This document shows positions 17,207 through 26,699 of a stretch of 64,000 bases of DNA, in pieces. The stretch covers positions 1 to 64,000 of the forward strand of contig NZ_VOSK01000008.1 of the NCBI RefSeq assembly GCF_009296175.1. Reading direction: 5' to 3'. Under the pieces are notes generated by a model, which was given only the letters and a program-made list of their open reading frames with translations, was not told where the DNA came from and made no database searches. Both the position numbers and the translations under genes were made by a program. This stretch comes from Microvirga tunisiensis (GTDB taxonomy: Bacteria > Pseudomonadota > Alphaproteobacteria > Rhizobiales > Beijerinckiaceae). Numbering within the stretch: position 1 is the first letter of the stretch; each line of letters begins with the position of its first letter.

Positions 17207-18028
17207 TCAGCCCTGAATGAAAGTCAGAACGTCATTGTTGAACCGATCGGCCTGAACCTGTGCCAGACCGTGGGGGCTGCCGGGATAGACCTTCAGCGTC
17301 GCGTTGGGCACGATCTTCGATGAGATCATCGCCGATGCGACGATCGGCACGATCTGATCGTCGTCGCCGTGCAGGATCAGCGTCGGCACGTCGAACTTCT
17401 TGAGATCCTCCGTCAGATCGGTCTCGGAGAACTGCTTGATGCAGTCGTAAGCCGGTTTGATACCGGCTTGCATGCCCTGCAGCCAAAAGTTCATGCGGAT
17501 GCCCTCCGACACCTTCGCTCCGTCGCGGTTGTAACTATAGAAGGGGATGCTGAGATCGTAGAAGAACTGCGACTGGTTTTCGTAAGTGCTCTTGCGGAGA
17601 TCGTCGAAAACCCCGATCGGCAAGCCATTCGGATTGGCCTCCGTCATCAACATCAGAGGCGGTATCGCGCCGACCAATACGATCTTGGCGACCCGCTGCG
17701 TTCCATGCCGACCGATATAGCGGGTAACCTCACCGCCGCCCGTCGAGTGTCCGATGATGATGATATCCCGCAGGTTCAGCTCCTCGATCAGCGCGGCGAG
17801 ATCGTCAGCATAAGTATCCATGTCATTGCCGGTCCAGGTCTGCGTCGATTGCCCGTGCCCGCGTCTGTCGTGGGCGATGACGCGGTAGCCACGCTCGCCG
17901 AAGAACATCATCTGCGCATCCCAGGCATCCCCGCTCAACGGCCACCCATGGGAGAAGACGATGGGCTGTCCGGAGCCCCAATCCTTGTAGAAGATCTCGG
18001 TGCCGTCCCTTGTCTTGATCGTGCTCAT
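17207..18028 (-). CDS. alpha/beta hydrolase, non-haem chloroperoxidase type
   Basis: A 273-residue alpha/beta hydrolase nested at the 3' end of the long acs frame and in the same frame. It has its own start: AGGAGCAAGCC directly before ATG 18028 ([18 protein letters not shown]). Catalytic triad: Ser in [10 protein letters not shown], Asp in [10 protein letters not shown], His in GSPHGLAQ. This is the layout of bacterial cofactor-free haloperoxidase/esterase proteins, whose normal length is about 275. It is probably made as a separate protein whether or not a fused product also forms. Confidence 0.88.
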   Translation of the reverse strand: MSTIKTRDGTEIFYKDWGSGQPIVFSHGWPLSGDAWDAQMMFFGERGYRVIAHDRRGHGQSTQTWTGNDMDTYADDLAALIEELNLRDIIIIGHSTGGGEVTRYIGRHGTQRVAKIVLVGAIPPLMLMTEANPNGLPIGVFDDLRKSTYENQSQFFYDLSIPFYSYNRDGAKVSEGIRMNFWLQGMQAGIKPAYDCIKQFSETDLTEDLKKFDVPTLILHGDDDQIVPIVASAMISSKIVPNATLKVYPGSPHGLAQVQADRFNNDVLTFIQG

Positions 18029-20191
18029 GGCTTGCTCCTGATAGCCCCGTTGGATTGGGCTTCGTTTTCGCGCGCACGACAGCATGGCCGGCGGCTGTGG
18101 CCCATTCGCTTGCAACAAACCGGATGCGGGATACTGGAACTGAACAGAAGACGCGACGTGGTCGCCGGAGGAATCGATCCTCTCCGGCGATCGTTCACAT
18201 AGGTTATTCTGACAAGATGTGCGCTTTATGACAAGGACGGGCCCTGGCCAGGTTTTGTGCAACTGGACCCGCTTGACGATCTCCGCCACCACAGTCGGAT
18301 CGGCGACCGTCGAGGTGTCGCCATGGTTCTCGTAGTCACCGGCGGCGATGCACGTGAGGATCCGGCGCAGGATCTTTCCCGAGCGGTTCTTGGGCAATTG
18401 CGGCGCCCATTCGATCCGGTCCGGGGTGGCAATCGGGCCGATGCGGGTGCGCACGACCTGGACCAGCTCGCGACGGAGGTCATCGCTCTCCGCGATGCCT
18501 TCCTTCAGGGTCACGAACGCGAAGATGCCGTGGCCCTTGATCTCATGAGGCATGCCGACCACGGCTGCTTCCGCCACCGAGGGATGCGACGCCAGGGCCG
18601 ACTCGACTTCCACGGTGCCGAGCCGGTGGCCCGAAACGTTGATCACATCGTCCAGACGGCCTGTGATCCAGTAATAGCCGTCCGCATCGCGCCGCGCGCC
18701 GTCGCCGGTGAAGTAGTAGCCGGGGAACGTGCTGAAATAGGTTTTCAGGAAGCGGTCGCGATCGCCGAGAATCGTGCGGGCCTGCCCAGGCCATGAATCG
18801 GCGAAGCACAGGTTGCCCGTCCCCTCGCCCTCGACGACGGTTCCGTCACTGTTGATCAGCGCGGGCCGAACGCCAAAGAACGGCTTCGTGGCCGAGCCCG
18901 GTTTCAGGTCCATGGCGCCGGGCAGCGGGCAGAGGAGAACGGCGCCGGTCTCGGTCTGCCAATAGGTGTCGACAATCGGGCAGCGTCCGCCTCCAACGAC
19001 CTCGTGGTACCAGAGCCACGCTTCCGGATTGATCGGCTCGCCCACGGAGCCCAGGACGCGCAGCGACGACAGATCGTGCTTGCTCACCGGCCCTTCCCCA
19101 TCGCGCATCAGCGAGCGGATGGCGGTCGGCGCCGTGTAGAAGATGTTGACCCTGTAGGCCTCGATGATCTGCCACCACCGCGAGGCATCCGGCCACGTGG
19201 GAACGCCCTCGAACAGCACGATGGTGGCGCCGTTCGCGAGCGGCCCGTAGATCAGGTAGGTATGCGCCGTCACCCAGCCCACATCCGCCGTGCAGAAGTG
19301 AATGTCGCCCGGGTGATAATCGAACATCGCCCTGAAGCTCGCTGCCGCATGGACGAGATATCCGCCGGTGGTGTGGAGCATGCCCTTCGGCTTGCCCGTG
19401 GAGCCCGAGGTATAGAGCACGAAGAGCGGGTCCTCGGCACCGACCTCTGTCGGGGCGCACTCCGGGGAGACTTCGGCGAGAGCCTCGTCGTACCAGCGGT
19501 CGCGGCCCGCCGTCATGGGAACGTCCCGGCCCGTGCGGCGCACAACGAGGACATGTTCGACGAAGGGCAGGTTTTGCAGGGCCGCATCCACGTTCTTCTT
19601 GAGCGGTACGTGCTTGCCCGCCCGCAGGCCCTCGTCGGCCGTGATCAGCACCCGCGAGCGGCAATCCTCGATCCGACCGGCCAGAGACTCGGAGGAGAAG
19701 CCGCTGAACACCACCGAATGCACCGCGCCGATCCGGGCGCAGGCCAGCATGGCGGCGATGGCCTCCGGCACCACGGGGAGATAGACGCTGACGAAATCGC
19801 CTTTCCTGACCCCGAGCGTCTTCAAGGCATTGGCAAGGCGGGAGACTTCCTGCTGCAGGTCCTTCCAGGTGACTGTCCGCGTGTCGCCGGGTGTGTCGCC
19901 CTCCCACAGGATCGCCGCATCGTCACCCCGGTCGCGGGCATGACGGTCGAGACAGTTGAAGGACGCGTTCAGCGTTCCGTCGGAAAACCATTCGATGGTC
20001 ACGTCATCCGGAGAGTAATGCGTGTTCTTCACTGTCGTGAAAGGCTTCACCCAATCCAGAATCTGCGCCTGCTCGCGCCAGAAGCCTTCCGGGTCGTCAA
20101 GGGAGCGCCGGTAGAGCTCCTGATAGGCCTGCAAATCCACATGGGCCGTCGATTTCAAGGTCGCGGGAACGGGGAAGACGTGCTGGGTCAT
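17207..20191 (-). CDS. acs: acetyl-CoA synthetase reading through into alpha/beta hydrolase
   Basis: A single 994-codon frame. The first ~650 residues are a complete AMP-forming acetyl-CoA synthetase (acetate + ATP + CoA): [13 protein letters not shown] adenylate motif, [38 protein letters not shown], and the acetylatable Lys in [11 protein letters not shown]. The last recognisable Acs part is [17 protein letters not shown]. About 70 codons of nondescript sequence follow, containing a hairpin, and then an alpha/beta hydrolase with its own ribosome-binding site (17207-18028). The linker looks like former intergenic DNA, so the Acs stop was probably lost; a true fusion is the other reading. Start at 20191 gives the usual [10 protein letters not shown]-terminus. 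Confidence 0.85.
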   Translation of the reverse strand: MTQHVFPVPATLKSTAHVDLQAYQELYRRSLDDPEGFWREQAQILDWVKPFTTVKNTHYSPDDVTIEWFSDGTLNASFNCLDRHARDRGDDAAILWEGDTPGDTRTVTWKDLQQEVSRLANALKTLGVRKGDFVSVYLPVVPEAIAAMLACARIGAVHSVVFSGFSSESLAGRIEDCRSRVLITADEGLRAGKHVPLKKNVDAALQNLPFVEHVLVVRRTGRDVPMTAGRDRWYDEALAEVSPECAPTEVGAEDPLFVLYTSGSTGKPKGMLHTTGGYLVHAAASFRAMFDYHPGDIHFCTADVGWVTAHTYLIYGPLANGATIVLFEGVPTWPDASRWWQIIEAYRVNIFYTAPTAIRSLMRDGEGPVSKHDLSSLRVLGSVGEPINPEAWLWYHEVVGGGRCPIVDTYWQTETGAVLLCPLPGAMDLKPGSATKPFFGVRPALINSDGTVVEGEGTGNLCFADSWPGQARTILGDRDRFLKTYFSTFPGYYFTGDGARRDADGYYWITGRLDDVINVSGHRLGTVEVESALASHPSVAEAAVVGMPHEIKGHGIFAFVTLKEGIAESDDLRRELVQVVRTRIGPIATPDRIEWAPQLPKNRSGKILRRILTCIAAGDYENHGDTSTVADPTVVAEIVKRVQLHKTWPGPVLVIKRTSCQNNLCERSPERIDSSGDHVASSVQFQYPASGLLQANGPQPPAMLSCARKRSPIQRGYQEQAMSTIKTRDGTEIFYKDWGSGQPIVFSHGWPLSGDAWDAQMMFFGERGYRVIAHDRRGHGQSTQTWTGNDMDTYADDLAALIEELNLRDIIIIGHSTGGGEVTRYIGRHGTQRVAKIVLVGAIPPLMLMTEANPNGLPIGVFDDLRKSTYENQSQFFYDLSIPFYSYNRDGAKVSEGIRMNFWLQGMQAGIKPAYDCIKQFSETDLTEDLKKFDVPTLILHGDDDQIVPIVASAMISSKIVPNATLKVYPGSPHGLAQVQADRFNNDVLTFIQG
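18162..18190 (-). terminator. hairpin in the acs-hydrolase linker
   Basis: TCGCCGGAG (18162-18170) pairs perfectly with CTCCGGCGA (18182-18190) around an 11-base loop. It lies inside the linker of the fused frame. A structured element here supports the view that the linker was intergenic, but there is no T-run. Confidence 0.45.
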
Positions 20192-20325
20192 GGTGCTCTG
20201 GTCTTGCGCACGAGGCTCAAGCTGAGCCTGCAATTCATGGAAAGATGTGGCTCTTCCATCCCCCAGAATGGGCCTTTTTGTCAACCGAATTGTTCTTAAT
20301 AAAGAACGGCACGGACAAACAAAAA

Positions 20326-20347
20326 GGGCGGCCCCAAAGGACCGCCC
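20326..20347 (-). terminator. intrinsic terminator after degP
   Basis: Read on the minus strand, GGGCGGTCC-TTTGG-GGCCGCCC followed by TTTTTG. Located 24 bases after the degP stop, in the gap before acs. A standard rho-independent terminator. Confidence 0.85.
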
Positions 20348-20371
20348 AATTCCGATGTTCCGAGGATCGGC

Positions 20372-21886
20372 TTACTCGATCGACAGGGCCACGAAGCGCA
20401 CCTCGCCCTGAGCATTCGCCACCAGGAGCAGAGCCGACTTGCGGCCCTGGGCCTTCAGGTCATCGATCTTCTTGGTCACGTCGGCCGGGTTCGTGACCGG
20501 CTCCTGATTGACCTCGACGATCACCTCGCCGGCCTGGATCCGCTTGTCGGAAGCGGACGAGTTCGGGTCGACACGGGTGATGACGACGCCCTTCAGATCG
20601 TCCTTCAGGCTGAAGCGGCGGCGCAACTCGTCCGTCATGCCGGACATGTTGAGGCCGAGCGCCTGACGGGTCACTGTCGGCGGCTCGGTCGAGGGCTGCT
20701 GCAGGCTCGCCTGCTTCTCGGTGTCTTCGAGCCGGCCCAGGGTGACCTGCTTGGTCATCTCCTGTCCCTTGCGGACGATGGCCACATCGACAGCCTTGCC
20801 GACCGGGCTGGAGGCCACGATGCGCGGCAGGTCACGGGAATCCTTGACCTCCTTGCCGTCGAAGCGAACGATCACGTCACCGACTTCGAGGCCTGCGGGC
20901 TTGGCAGGACCTTTCTCGTCGATGCCGGCGATCAGGGCGCCGCGCGCCGTGCCGAGGTTCAGGGCTTCGGCGGTCGCGTCATCCACGTTCTGGATTCTCA
21001 CACCGAGCCATCCGCGCCGGGTCTCTCCGAATTGGCGCAGCTGATCGATGATCGGGACGGCCGTGGAAGCGGGAACCGCAAAGCCAATGCCGACCGAGCC
21101 GCCCGTAGGCGAGAGAATGGCCGTGTTGATGCCGATGACCTCGCCGTTCATGTTGAAGAGCGGACCGCCGGAATTGCCCTTATTGATGGAGGCGTCGGTC
21201 TGGATGTAGTTGTCGTAGGGACCGGACTCGATGTTGCGGCCGCGGGCCGACACGATGCCTGCGGTAACGGAACCGCCGAGGCCGAAGGGATTGCCGATCG
21301 CCATCACCCAGTCGCCCGGACGGATGGAATCGGAATCGCCGAACTTGACCGCCTTGAGCGGCTTGTCGGATTTCACCTTCAGAACGGCCATATCGACCTT
21401 GGAATCCTTGCCGACGATCTCGGCCTTCAGGCGTGTGCCGTCAGGAAAAATCACGCTGATGTCGTTGGCATCGCCGATCACGTGATTGTTCGTCACCACG
21501 ATGCCCGACGGATCGATCACGAAACCGGAGCCGAGAGAGTTCGAGCTACGTGGCCGCGAGGGGCTGTTCTCGCCATTGCCGCCCTGACCGCGACGGTTGA
21601 AGAACTCCTCGAAGAGATCCTCGAACGGAGTTCCAGGCGGCAGCTGAGGCAGGGTCCGGTTCCGGGCTTCGACCGTCGTCGAGGCCGAGATATTGACCAC
21701 GGCGCCGGTAACCTCCTCGGCCAAATCGGCGAAGGATTCAGGCGCAGAGCGGGCATAGACCGGCAGCGGCATGGCCGCCGTTGCAACAATAGTGAAGACC
21801 GCGAAGCAGGACGCGGCCAGCCGGCGCAGGGGACGCCGGGGCAGCGCCGTCTTGGAAGGCTCCAGCGCGTTCGTGGCTTTGTTCAT
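20372..21886 (-). CDS. degP: periplasmic serine protease of the DegP/Do family
   Basis: A 504-residue envelope protease/chaperone. An N-terminal export signal (basic stretch then FAVFTIVATAAMPLPVYARS) precedes the trypsin-like domain. Catalytic triad: His135 in TNNHVIG, Asp165 in KVDMAVL, Ser239 in GNSGGPL. Two PDZ domains follow, the first near GWLGVRIQNVDD, the second near GVVITRVDPNSSA. Start at 21886 is chosen since it begins the signal; the frame extends 19 codons upstream. It is the last gene of the hflK-hflC-DUF2065-degP run and ends at an intrinsic terminator. Confidence 0.95.
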   Translation of the reverse strand: MNKATNALEPSKTALPRRPLRRLAASCFAVFTIVATAAMPLPVYARSAPESFADLAEEVTGAVVNISASTTVEARNRTLPQLPPGTPFEDLFEEFFNRRGQGGNGENSPSRPRSSNSLGSGFVIDPSGIVVTNNHVIGDANDISVIFPDGTRLKAEIVGKDSKVDMAVLKVKSDKPLKAVKFGDSDSIRPGDWVMAIGNPFGLGGSVTAGIVSARGRNIESGPYDNYIQTDASINKGNSGGPLFNMNGEVIGINTAILSPTGGSVGIGFAVPASTAVPIIDQLRQFGETRRGWLGVRIQNVDDATAEALNLGTARGALIAGIDEKGPAKPAGLEVGDVIVRFDGKEVKDSRDLPRIVASSPVGKAVDVAIVRKGQEMTKQVTLGRLEDTEKQASLQQPSTEPPTVTRQALGLNMSGMTDELRRRFSLKDDLKGVVITRVDPNSSASDKRIQAGEVIVEVNQEPVTNPADVTKKIDDLKAQGRKSALLLVANAQGEVRFVALSIE

Positions 21887-21974
21887 CGAAAACCCTCTCT
21901 CGGAGAATACGCATATAGATTGGTATTTGGCCTCGCCATTCAAGCGGACATTGCGGCAGAAGCCTGACCTGGAT

Positions 21975-22166
21975 TCAACCGAACTGACGCACCAACCAGA
22001 TCACCCCAACTCCGAGGAGCGCAGAGATGATCCCGACGATCCGCATCTGGTCGCTCGGACTGTGGGCTGCCTCATACATGGCCCGGCGCATTCCATCGGG
22101 AAAGGCCGCAAACAAGATGCCCTCGACCGCGAGAGCGAGGCCGAGGGCTGCAATCAAGTCCAACAT
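21975..22166 (-). CDS. DUF2065 (YjeT-like) small membrane protein
   Basis: A 63-residue protein with two hydrophobic segments (LIAALGLALAVEGILFAAF and IVGIISALLGVGVIWLV) separated by a short polar part with FPDGMRRAM. This is the DUF2065 family, often found beside hflC as here (six bases after the hflC stop). Function unknown; likely a membrane companion of the HflKC complex by context. Confidence 0.88.
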   Translation of the reverse strand: MLDLIAALGLALAVEGILFAAFPDGMRRAMYEAAHSPSDQMRIVGIISALLGVGVIWLVRQFG

Positions 22167-22172
22167 CAGGGC

Positions 22173-23108
22173 TTATTGAGCTGGAGCCGGCTGTGCCGGC
22201 GCTGGGGTTGGTTGGGCAGTGGCGCCTCCGCCATTCCTTCGACCGGCAGGGTCGTTGAAATAGCGGAAGAAATCGGAATCCGGGCTCAACACAAGGCGGG
22301 TATCGCTCCCCTTGAGTCCGGCCTCATAGGCCTGCATCGAACGGTAGAAGGAGAAGAACTCCGGATCCTGCCCGAATGCCTCCGCCAGAATGCGGTTCCG
22401 GTCGGCATCGCCCTGACCGCGCAGTTCCTCGGCCCGCTGATTGGCCTCGGCCCGGATGATCGTGGCCTCGCGCTCGGCCTTGGCCCGGATGGTCTGCGCC
22501 TGCTGCTGGCCGTTGGCGCGCAGATCCGCCGCCTCGCGCTCACGCTCGGTTTTCATGCGCTGGTAGACGGCCTGGCTGTTCGACGCGGGCAGATCGACGC
22601 GGGTGAGGCGCACATCGATCATCTCGATGCCCAGGCTTGCCGCCTGCCGGTTCACGTCGGCCTGGATGCGGTTCATCAGATCCGCACGCTCCGTGCGGAC
22701 GATGGCATCGCGGGAAGCGCTCGCCAGGATGTTACGCATGACGGAGTTGGTGAAGCTCTGCAGGCGCTGATTGGCCAGGGCGATATTGCCGACGGCCTGA
22801 TAGAACCGCAGCGGATCGATGATGCGATAGCGGGTGAAAGCATCGACCTCCAGGTTCTGCCGGTCCGCGGACAGAATGGTCTGAACCGGCAGGTCGAGAT
22901 CGAGCACGCGCTTCTCGAAATAGGTCACGGTGTCGACCAGCGGCAGCTTGAACTTCAGGCCCGGCTCCGAGATGGCGGATTGGACCGCACCGAAGCGCAG
23001 CACCAACGCATACTGCGTCTGCTGCACGATGAAGACGGAGCTGTAGAGAATGATGGCGACCAGCACCAGAAGGATCAGGCCGCCCGTGCGAAGAGTAGAC
23101 CCGTTCAT
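22173..23108 (-). CDS. hflC: HflC, SPFH/band-7 membrane protein
   Basis: A 311-residue membrane-anchored SPFH protein that with HflK forms a large cage around the FtsH protease and modulates turnover of membrane proteins. An N-terminal transmembrane segment (GLILLVLVAIILYSSVFIV) is followed by the band-7 domain and a coiled-coil region rich in Glu, Ala and Arg (REREAADLRANGQQQAQ...). The C-terminal tail is Pro/Ala/Gln-rich. ATG 23108 overlaps the hflK stop by four bases (ATGA). Confidence 0.95.
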   Translation of the reverse strand: MNGSTLRTGGLILLVLVAIILYSSVFIVQQTQYALVLRFGAVQSAISEPGLKFKLPLVDTVTYFEKRVLDLDLPVQTILSADRQNLEVDAFTRYRIIDPLRFYQAVGNIALANQRLQSFTNSVMRNILASASRDAIVRTERADLMNRIQADVNRQAASLGIEMIDVRLTRVDLPASNSQAVYQRMKTEREREAADLRANGQQQAQTIRAKAEREATIIRAEANQRAEELRGQGDADRNRILAEAFGQDPEFFSFYRSMQAYEAGLKGSDTRLVLSPDSDFFRYFNDPAGRRNGGGATAQPTPAPAQPAPAQ

Positions 23109-24250
23109 CGCGTGGCTCCCTGCGAGTTGGCGGCATTGCCCTGCGGCTGCGGGCGCTGGGGTTGCTGAGTAAGGGGCAGGAAGGGCACGACGCCCTGGCC
23201 CTTCTGGTCGACAATGATCTTGTCGACACCGCCGTAGACGCGCTCCATCGTCTCGAGGAAGATACGTTCGCGGCTGATATCCGGAGCCTTGCGGTATTCC
23301 CCATAGACCTGCCGGAAACGGGCCGCCTGACCGGTCGCATCGGCGACCGACTGCTCCCGGTAGGCCTCGGCCTGCTGCACCGTTCGGGAAGCCTCGCCCC
23401 GGGCCTCGGGAACGACCCGGCTGGCAAAGGCGCCGGCCTCGTTCTGGACGCGCACCGCATCCTGCTGGGCGGCGTTCACGTCGAAGAAGGCCTGCCGGAC
23501 CTCGGACGGAGGCTGCACGGCCTGAAGCTGAACCACGTTGATCAGGACGCCGGCGCCATAGGCATCGAGGGCCTCCTGCATGATCTGGCGAACTTCCTGG
23601 GCAACGCTGGCCTGCTCGGTGGTCAGAATGGCCTGAATGTTGCGGCGGCCGATGACCTCGCGCATGGCGCTCTCCGCCACGGACTTGATGGTGCCGTCTG
23701 GATTCTGCAGGTTGAAGACGTAATCCTGCGGACGGGCGGGATTGATCTGCCAGACCGCATCGAAATCGATATCGACGATGTTCTCGTCGGCGGTCAGCAT
23801 CAGGCTTTCCTCGATCACGTCGCGGGCGCGTCCCTGGCCCGTCGGCGTGGAGCGGTAACCCACCTCGACCCGCTGCTGGGCGGTGACGTTGGGCTTCATC
23901 ACCCGGCCGATCGGATAAGGCAGGTTGTAGCGCAGACCCTCGCCCGAGGTTCCCGTATAGCGGCCGAAGATCATGTTGATGCCGACCTCGTTGGGCCGCA
24001 CCGTATAGAAGCCGGTCAGAAGCCAGACGGCGATCACGCCCAGAACAAGGATGATCAGGCCCCTGCCCCCCATGGAGCCGCCGGGAATGAAATCTTTCAG
24101 GCGATCCTGGCTGCGGCGCAGGATATCTTCCAGGTCGGGGGGAGTTCCGTTCCCCTGCGGGCCGCCGGAGCCCCATGGGCTCTTGCCGCCTCCCGATCCG
24201 CCACGTTGCCCCCAGGGGCCACCGCCGCCGCTTTGGTTACTCCAAGGCAT
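23105..24250 (-). CDS. hflK: HflK, SPFH/band-7 membrane protein
   Basis: A 381-residue partner of HflC. The first ~60 residues are Gly/Pro/Ser/Trp-rich and disordered (MPWSNQSGGGGPWGQRGG), as is usual for HflK. Then a transmembrane segment (LIILVLGVIAVWLLTGFYTV), the band-7 domain with VRPNEVGINMIFGRYTG, and a C-terminal coiled coil. It may be co-transcribed from folA, about 135 bases upstream, though a separate promoter in that gap is possible. Confidence 0.95.
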   Translation of the reverse strand: MPWSNQSGGGGPWGQRGGSGGGKSPWGSGGPQGNGTPPDLEDILRRSQDRLKDFIPGGSMGGRGLIILVLGVIAVWLLTGFYTVRPNEVGINMIFGRYTGTSGEGLRYNLPYPIGRVMKPNVTAQQRVEVGYRSTPTGQGRARDVIEESLMLTADENIVDIDFDAVWQINPARPQDYVFNLQNPDGTIKSVAESAMREVIGRRNIQAILTTEQASVAQEVRQIMQEALDAYGAGVLINVVQLQAVQPPSEVRQAFFDVNAAQQDAVRVQNEAGAFASRVVPEARGEASRTVQQAEAYREQSVADATGQAARFRQVYGEYRKAPDISRERIFLETMERVYGGVDKIIVDQKGQGVVPFLPLTQQPQRPQPQGNAANSQGATR

Positions 24251-24386
24251 AGGACGCCTTTCCTCACTCTTTAAAGACCGGCCGGGACAGCCGCTGAGAA
24301 TCCAAGACGGTTGTGGGTGTTGCCTCTTCCGCCTGTCAAGCCTGCGAATTGGGGATTGCAGAGGCCTTCGTCAACCTTGGACAGGG

Positions 24387-24899
24387 TCAGCGACGCCTTT
24401 CAAGATCAATAAAGGTAAACGGATGCTCGTCGTCGGGGCCCTTCGGGTGGTCCTCCCGTCTCGTTTCGCGGAACTGTGACCGGTCGAAATCCGGGAAGAG
24501 CGCATCGCCCTCCGGCGTGGCCTGAACCCTCGTCAGGAATATGCTCTGCACCTGCGGCAGGGCCAGGGCATAGATCTCCGCTCCCCCGGCAACGGCGACG
24601 GCATCGGCCCCCATTCTGGCCGCCAGTTCGCCCCCCTTGGCGACCGCCTCCTCCCAGGTATGGACCACGTGCACGCCCTCGGCCACAAAACCGGCATCGC
24701 GGGTCAGCACGATCGTCTCCCGGCCCGGCAGGGGCTTGCCGATGGACTGGAAGGTCTTGCGCCCCATGATCATCGGCTTGCCCATGGTGAGCCTGCGAAA
24801 GCGTCCAAGATCGGTCTTGATGCGCCAAAGGAGCTGGTTGTCCCGCCCGATAACGCCGTTCTCGGCGACCGCAACGACGAGGATGAGGGGGATGGTCAT
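24387..24899 (-). CDS. folA: dihydrofolate reductase
   Basis: A 170-residue reductase producing tetrahydrofolate with NADPH. Seen: LILVVAVAENGVIGRDNQLLWRI, KPMIMGRKTFQSIGKPLPGR, and VAGGAEIYALALP. Length matches chromosomal FolA. The ATG at 24899 overlaps the stop of the upstream acetyltransferase (ATGA). It regenerates the folate oxidised by ThyA, encoded three genes upstream, so the grouping is metabolic. Confidence 0.96.
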   Translation of the reverse strand: MTIPLILVVAVAENGVIGRDNQLLWRIKTDLGRFRRLTMGKPMIMGRKTFQSIGKPLPGRETIVLTRDAGFVAEGVHVVHTWEEAVAKGGELAARMGADAVAVAGGAEIYALALPQVQSIFLTRVQATPEGDALFPDFDRSQFRETRREDHPKGPDDEHPFTFIDLERRR

Positions 24900-25378
24900 G
24901 GCTCCTCCGCCAGTTGTCTTAAAGCGCTACCCGTCATCCGCTGCACAGTCCATTCCTCCATCGGGACGGCGCCGATGGAGCGGTAGACCCGCAGGGCAGG
25001 CTCGTTCCAGTCGAGCACCCACCATTCGAGGCGGGCCAGTCCTTCATCGATGCAGCGACGGGCGAGATGCTTCAGCAGCGCCTTCCCAATCCCCTTGGAA
25101 CGGAAGGCCGGCCTGACGAAGAGGTCTTCCAGATAGATCCCGTGCCGGCCGCGGAAGGTCGAGAAATTGTAGAACCACAGGGCAAAGCCGACCGGCTCCC
25201 CTTCCCATTCGGCAATGTCGGCGAACACCCGCGGATCGGCGCCGAAAAGCGCCCTCGCGATATCGGCCTCGGTGGCATCGACCTCATGCGCCAGCCGCTC
25301 GTATTCGGCAAGTTCGCGGATGAAGCTGAAGATCATCGAAGCATCACGCGCTTCGGCTTTGCGGATGACAAGGCTCAT
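24896..25378 (-). CDS. GNAT family N-acetyltransferase
   Basis: A 160-residue GNAT protein. The acetyl-CoA binding segment is YLEDLFVRPAFRSKGIGKALL (the R-x-x-G-x-G/A loop), followed by WWVLDWNEPALRVYRSIGA, a pattern of the diamine/spermidine acetyltransferase-like subgroup. Start at 25378 begins MSLVIRKAEARDA; the upstream extension lacks similarity. It overlaps folA by four bases and lies in the thyA-folA operon. Substrate not known. Confidence 0.9.
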   Translation of the reverse strand: MSLVIRKAEARDASMIFSFIRELAEYERLAHEVDATEADIARALFGADPRVFADIAEWEGEPVGFALWFYNFSTFRGRHGIYLEDLFVRPAFRSKGIGKALLKHLARRCIDEGLARLEWWVLDWNEPALRVYRSIGAVPMEEWTVQRMTGSALRQLAEEP

Positions 25379-25415
25379 GCGGCCGTTGTGTCGGAAGTCG
25401 GCATGGCTGTCGAGC

Positions 25416-25721
25416 TTATTCGGATTCGTCCTCAACCTGCACCCGCCGCGGAGAGCCCCATTCCTCCAGAACGGCGTTCATGTCGTCGAGCACGAAGAAG
25501 CGGGCGCTCTCCATGTCGTAGCCGTCGTTCAGAAGGTCGTCGTAATCCGTCAGCCTGTGCCGGATGTAGGACGTCAGTGACAGCCAGGCGGCCGTCTCGG
25601 GCGAAGCGGTCTGCAGGCCGCGGCTGCCCAGGGCGTGGTCGATCACAGCCTCGAGTTCGTGCCGCGGGATGCGCGGCACGAGAATGCGGACGGCACTTTC
25701 GATGGCTTCGCGCCGGTTCAT
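25416..25721 (-). CDS. DUF2293 domain protein
   Basis: A 101-residue protein with the DUF2293 layout: RREAIESAVRILVPRIPRHE, then a conserved TASPETAAWLSLTSYIRHRLTDYDDLL core and YDMESARFFVLDDMNAVLEEWG. Function unknown, family common in Rhizobiales. Starts five bases after the thyA stop, so it is co-transcribed with thyA. Confidence 0.82.
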   Translation of the reverse strand: MNRREAIESAVRILVPRIPRHELEAVIDHALGSRGLQTASPETAAWLSLTSYIRHRLTDYDDLLNDGYDMESARFFVLDDMNAVLEEWGSPRRVQVEDESE

Positions 25722-25726
25722 TTCAC

Positions 25727-26521
25727 TCAGACTGCGACGGGCGCCCTGATGGCCGGATGCGGATCGTAATCTTCGATGGTGATGTCATCGAAGGTAAAAT
25801 CGAAGAGCGAGCGCACCGCCGGATTGAGGCGTAGCTTCGGCAGGGACTTAGGCTCGCGTGAGAGCTGAAGGCGCGCCTGCTCCAGGTGGTTCAGGTAGAG
25901 ATGCGCATCCCCGAAGGAATGGACGAAATCGCCGGGCTGCAGGCCTGTGGCCTGCGCCATCATGTGCGTGAGCAGCGCATACGATGCGATGTTGAAGGGA
26001 ACGCCGAGGAACACGTCCGCCGAGCGCTGGTAGAGTTGGCAGGAGAGCCGCCCTTCCGCGACGTAGAACTGGAACAGGCAATGGCAGGGCGCGAGCGCCA
26101 TCCTGTCGAGTTCCGCCGGGTTCCAGGCGGAGACAATCAGACGGCGGCTGTCGGGATTGCGGCGGATCTCGTCGAGCACCCAGCGGATCTGGTCGACGGT
26201 GCCGCCGTCGGGCTTCGCCCAGGAGCGCCACTGCTTGCCGTAGACGGGGCCGAGATCGCCGTTCTCGTCGGCCCACTCGTCCCAGATCGAAACACCGTTC
26301 TCCTTGAGATAGCGGATATTGGTGTCACCCTTCAGGAACCACAGCAATTCGTGGATGATCGACTTCAGGTGCAGCTTCTTCGTAGTCACGAGCGGGAAGC
26401 CCTGGCTGAGATCGAAGCGCATCTGATGGCCGAAGACGGAGATCGTTCCGGTTCCGGTCCGGTCGTCCTTACGGACGCCCTCGTCCATGATGCGGCGGAT
26501 GAGATCGAGATAGGCTTGCAT
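25727..26521 (-). CDS. thyA: thymidylate synthase
   Basis: A 264-residue enzyme, the same length as E. coli ThyA, making dTMP from dUMP with methylenetetrahydrofolate. Seen: [18 protein letters not shown], the catalytic Cys146 in [30 protein letters not shown], and the C-terminal region ending AIRAPVAV. First gene of the run thyA-DUF2293-GNAT-folA. Its upstream region runs into the 61-bp tandem duplication before the tmRNA on the opposite strand. Confidence 0.97.
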   Translation of the reverse strand: MQAYLDLIRRIMDEGVRKDDRTGTGTISVFGHQMRFDLSQGFPLVTTKKLHLKSIIHELLWFLKGDTNIRYLKENGVSIWDEWADENGDLGPVYGKQWRSWAKPDGGTVDQIRWVLDEIRRNPDSRRLIVSAWNPAELDRMALAPCHCLFQFYVAEGRLSCQLYQRSADVFLGVPFNIASYALLTHMMAQATGLQPGDFVHSFGDAHLYLNHLEQARLQLSREPKSLPKLRLNPAVRSLFDFTFDDITIEDYDPHPAIRAPVAV

Positions 26522-26567
26522 GCGGTGCTCCTACACCAATCATAGGGCAGCATCCCAGCCCTTCCGA

Positions 26568-26689
26568 GTCACTTTTAAACCTCGTCTGGGTTATCCCCGC
26601 TCTTTCAAAATCCGTCCGCGCCACCTATGTCACTTTTAAACCTCGTCTGGGTTATCCCCGCTCTTTCAAAATCCGTCCGCGCCACCTAT
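26568..26689. repeat. perfect 61-bp tandem duplication upstream of tmRNA
   Basis: The unit beginning GTCACTTTTAAACCTCG and ending GCGCCACCTAT occupies 26568-26628 and, base for base, 26629-26689. Each copy carries TTTCAA and, 16 bases later, CTATGT (copy 1) or CTATAT (copy 2), the last base or two coming from whatever follows. It lies between divergent thyA and the tmRNA gene and doubles what looks like the tmRNA promoter. Confidence 0.95.
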
Positions 26690-26691
26690 AT
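26664..26691 (+). promoter_or_regulatory. candidate tmRNA promoter (second repeat copy)
   Basis: TTTCAA at 26664-26669, 16-base spacer, CTATAT at 26686-26691. The first repeat copy carries the same -35-like box at 26603 and CTATGT at 26625. Start of transcription would fall near 26698, just before the tmRNA acceptor piece. Confidence 0.45.
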
Positions 26692-26699
26692 TGAATCTG

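Noticed and set aside
26568-26689. CRISPR-like array
   Set aside because: Only two directly abutting units, no spacers and no cas genes.
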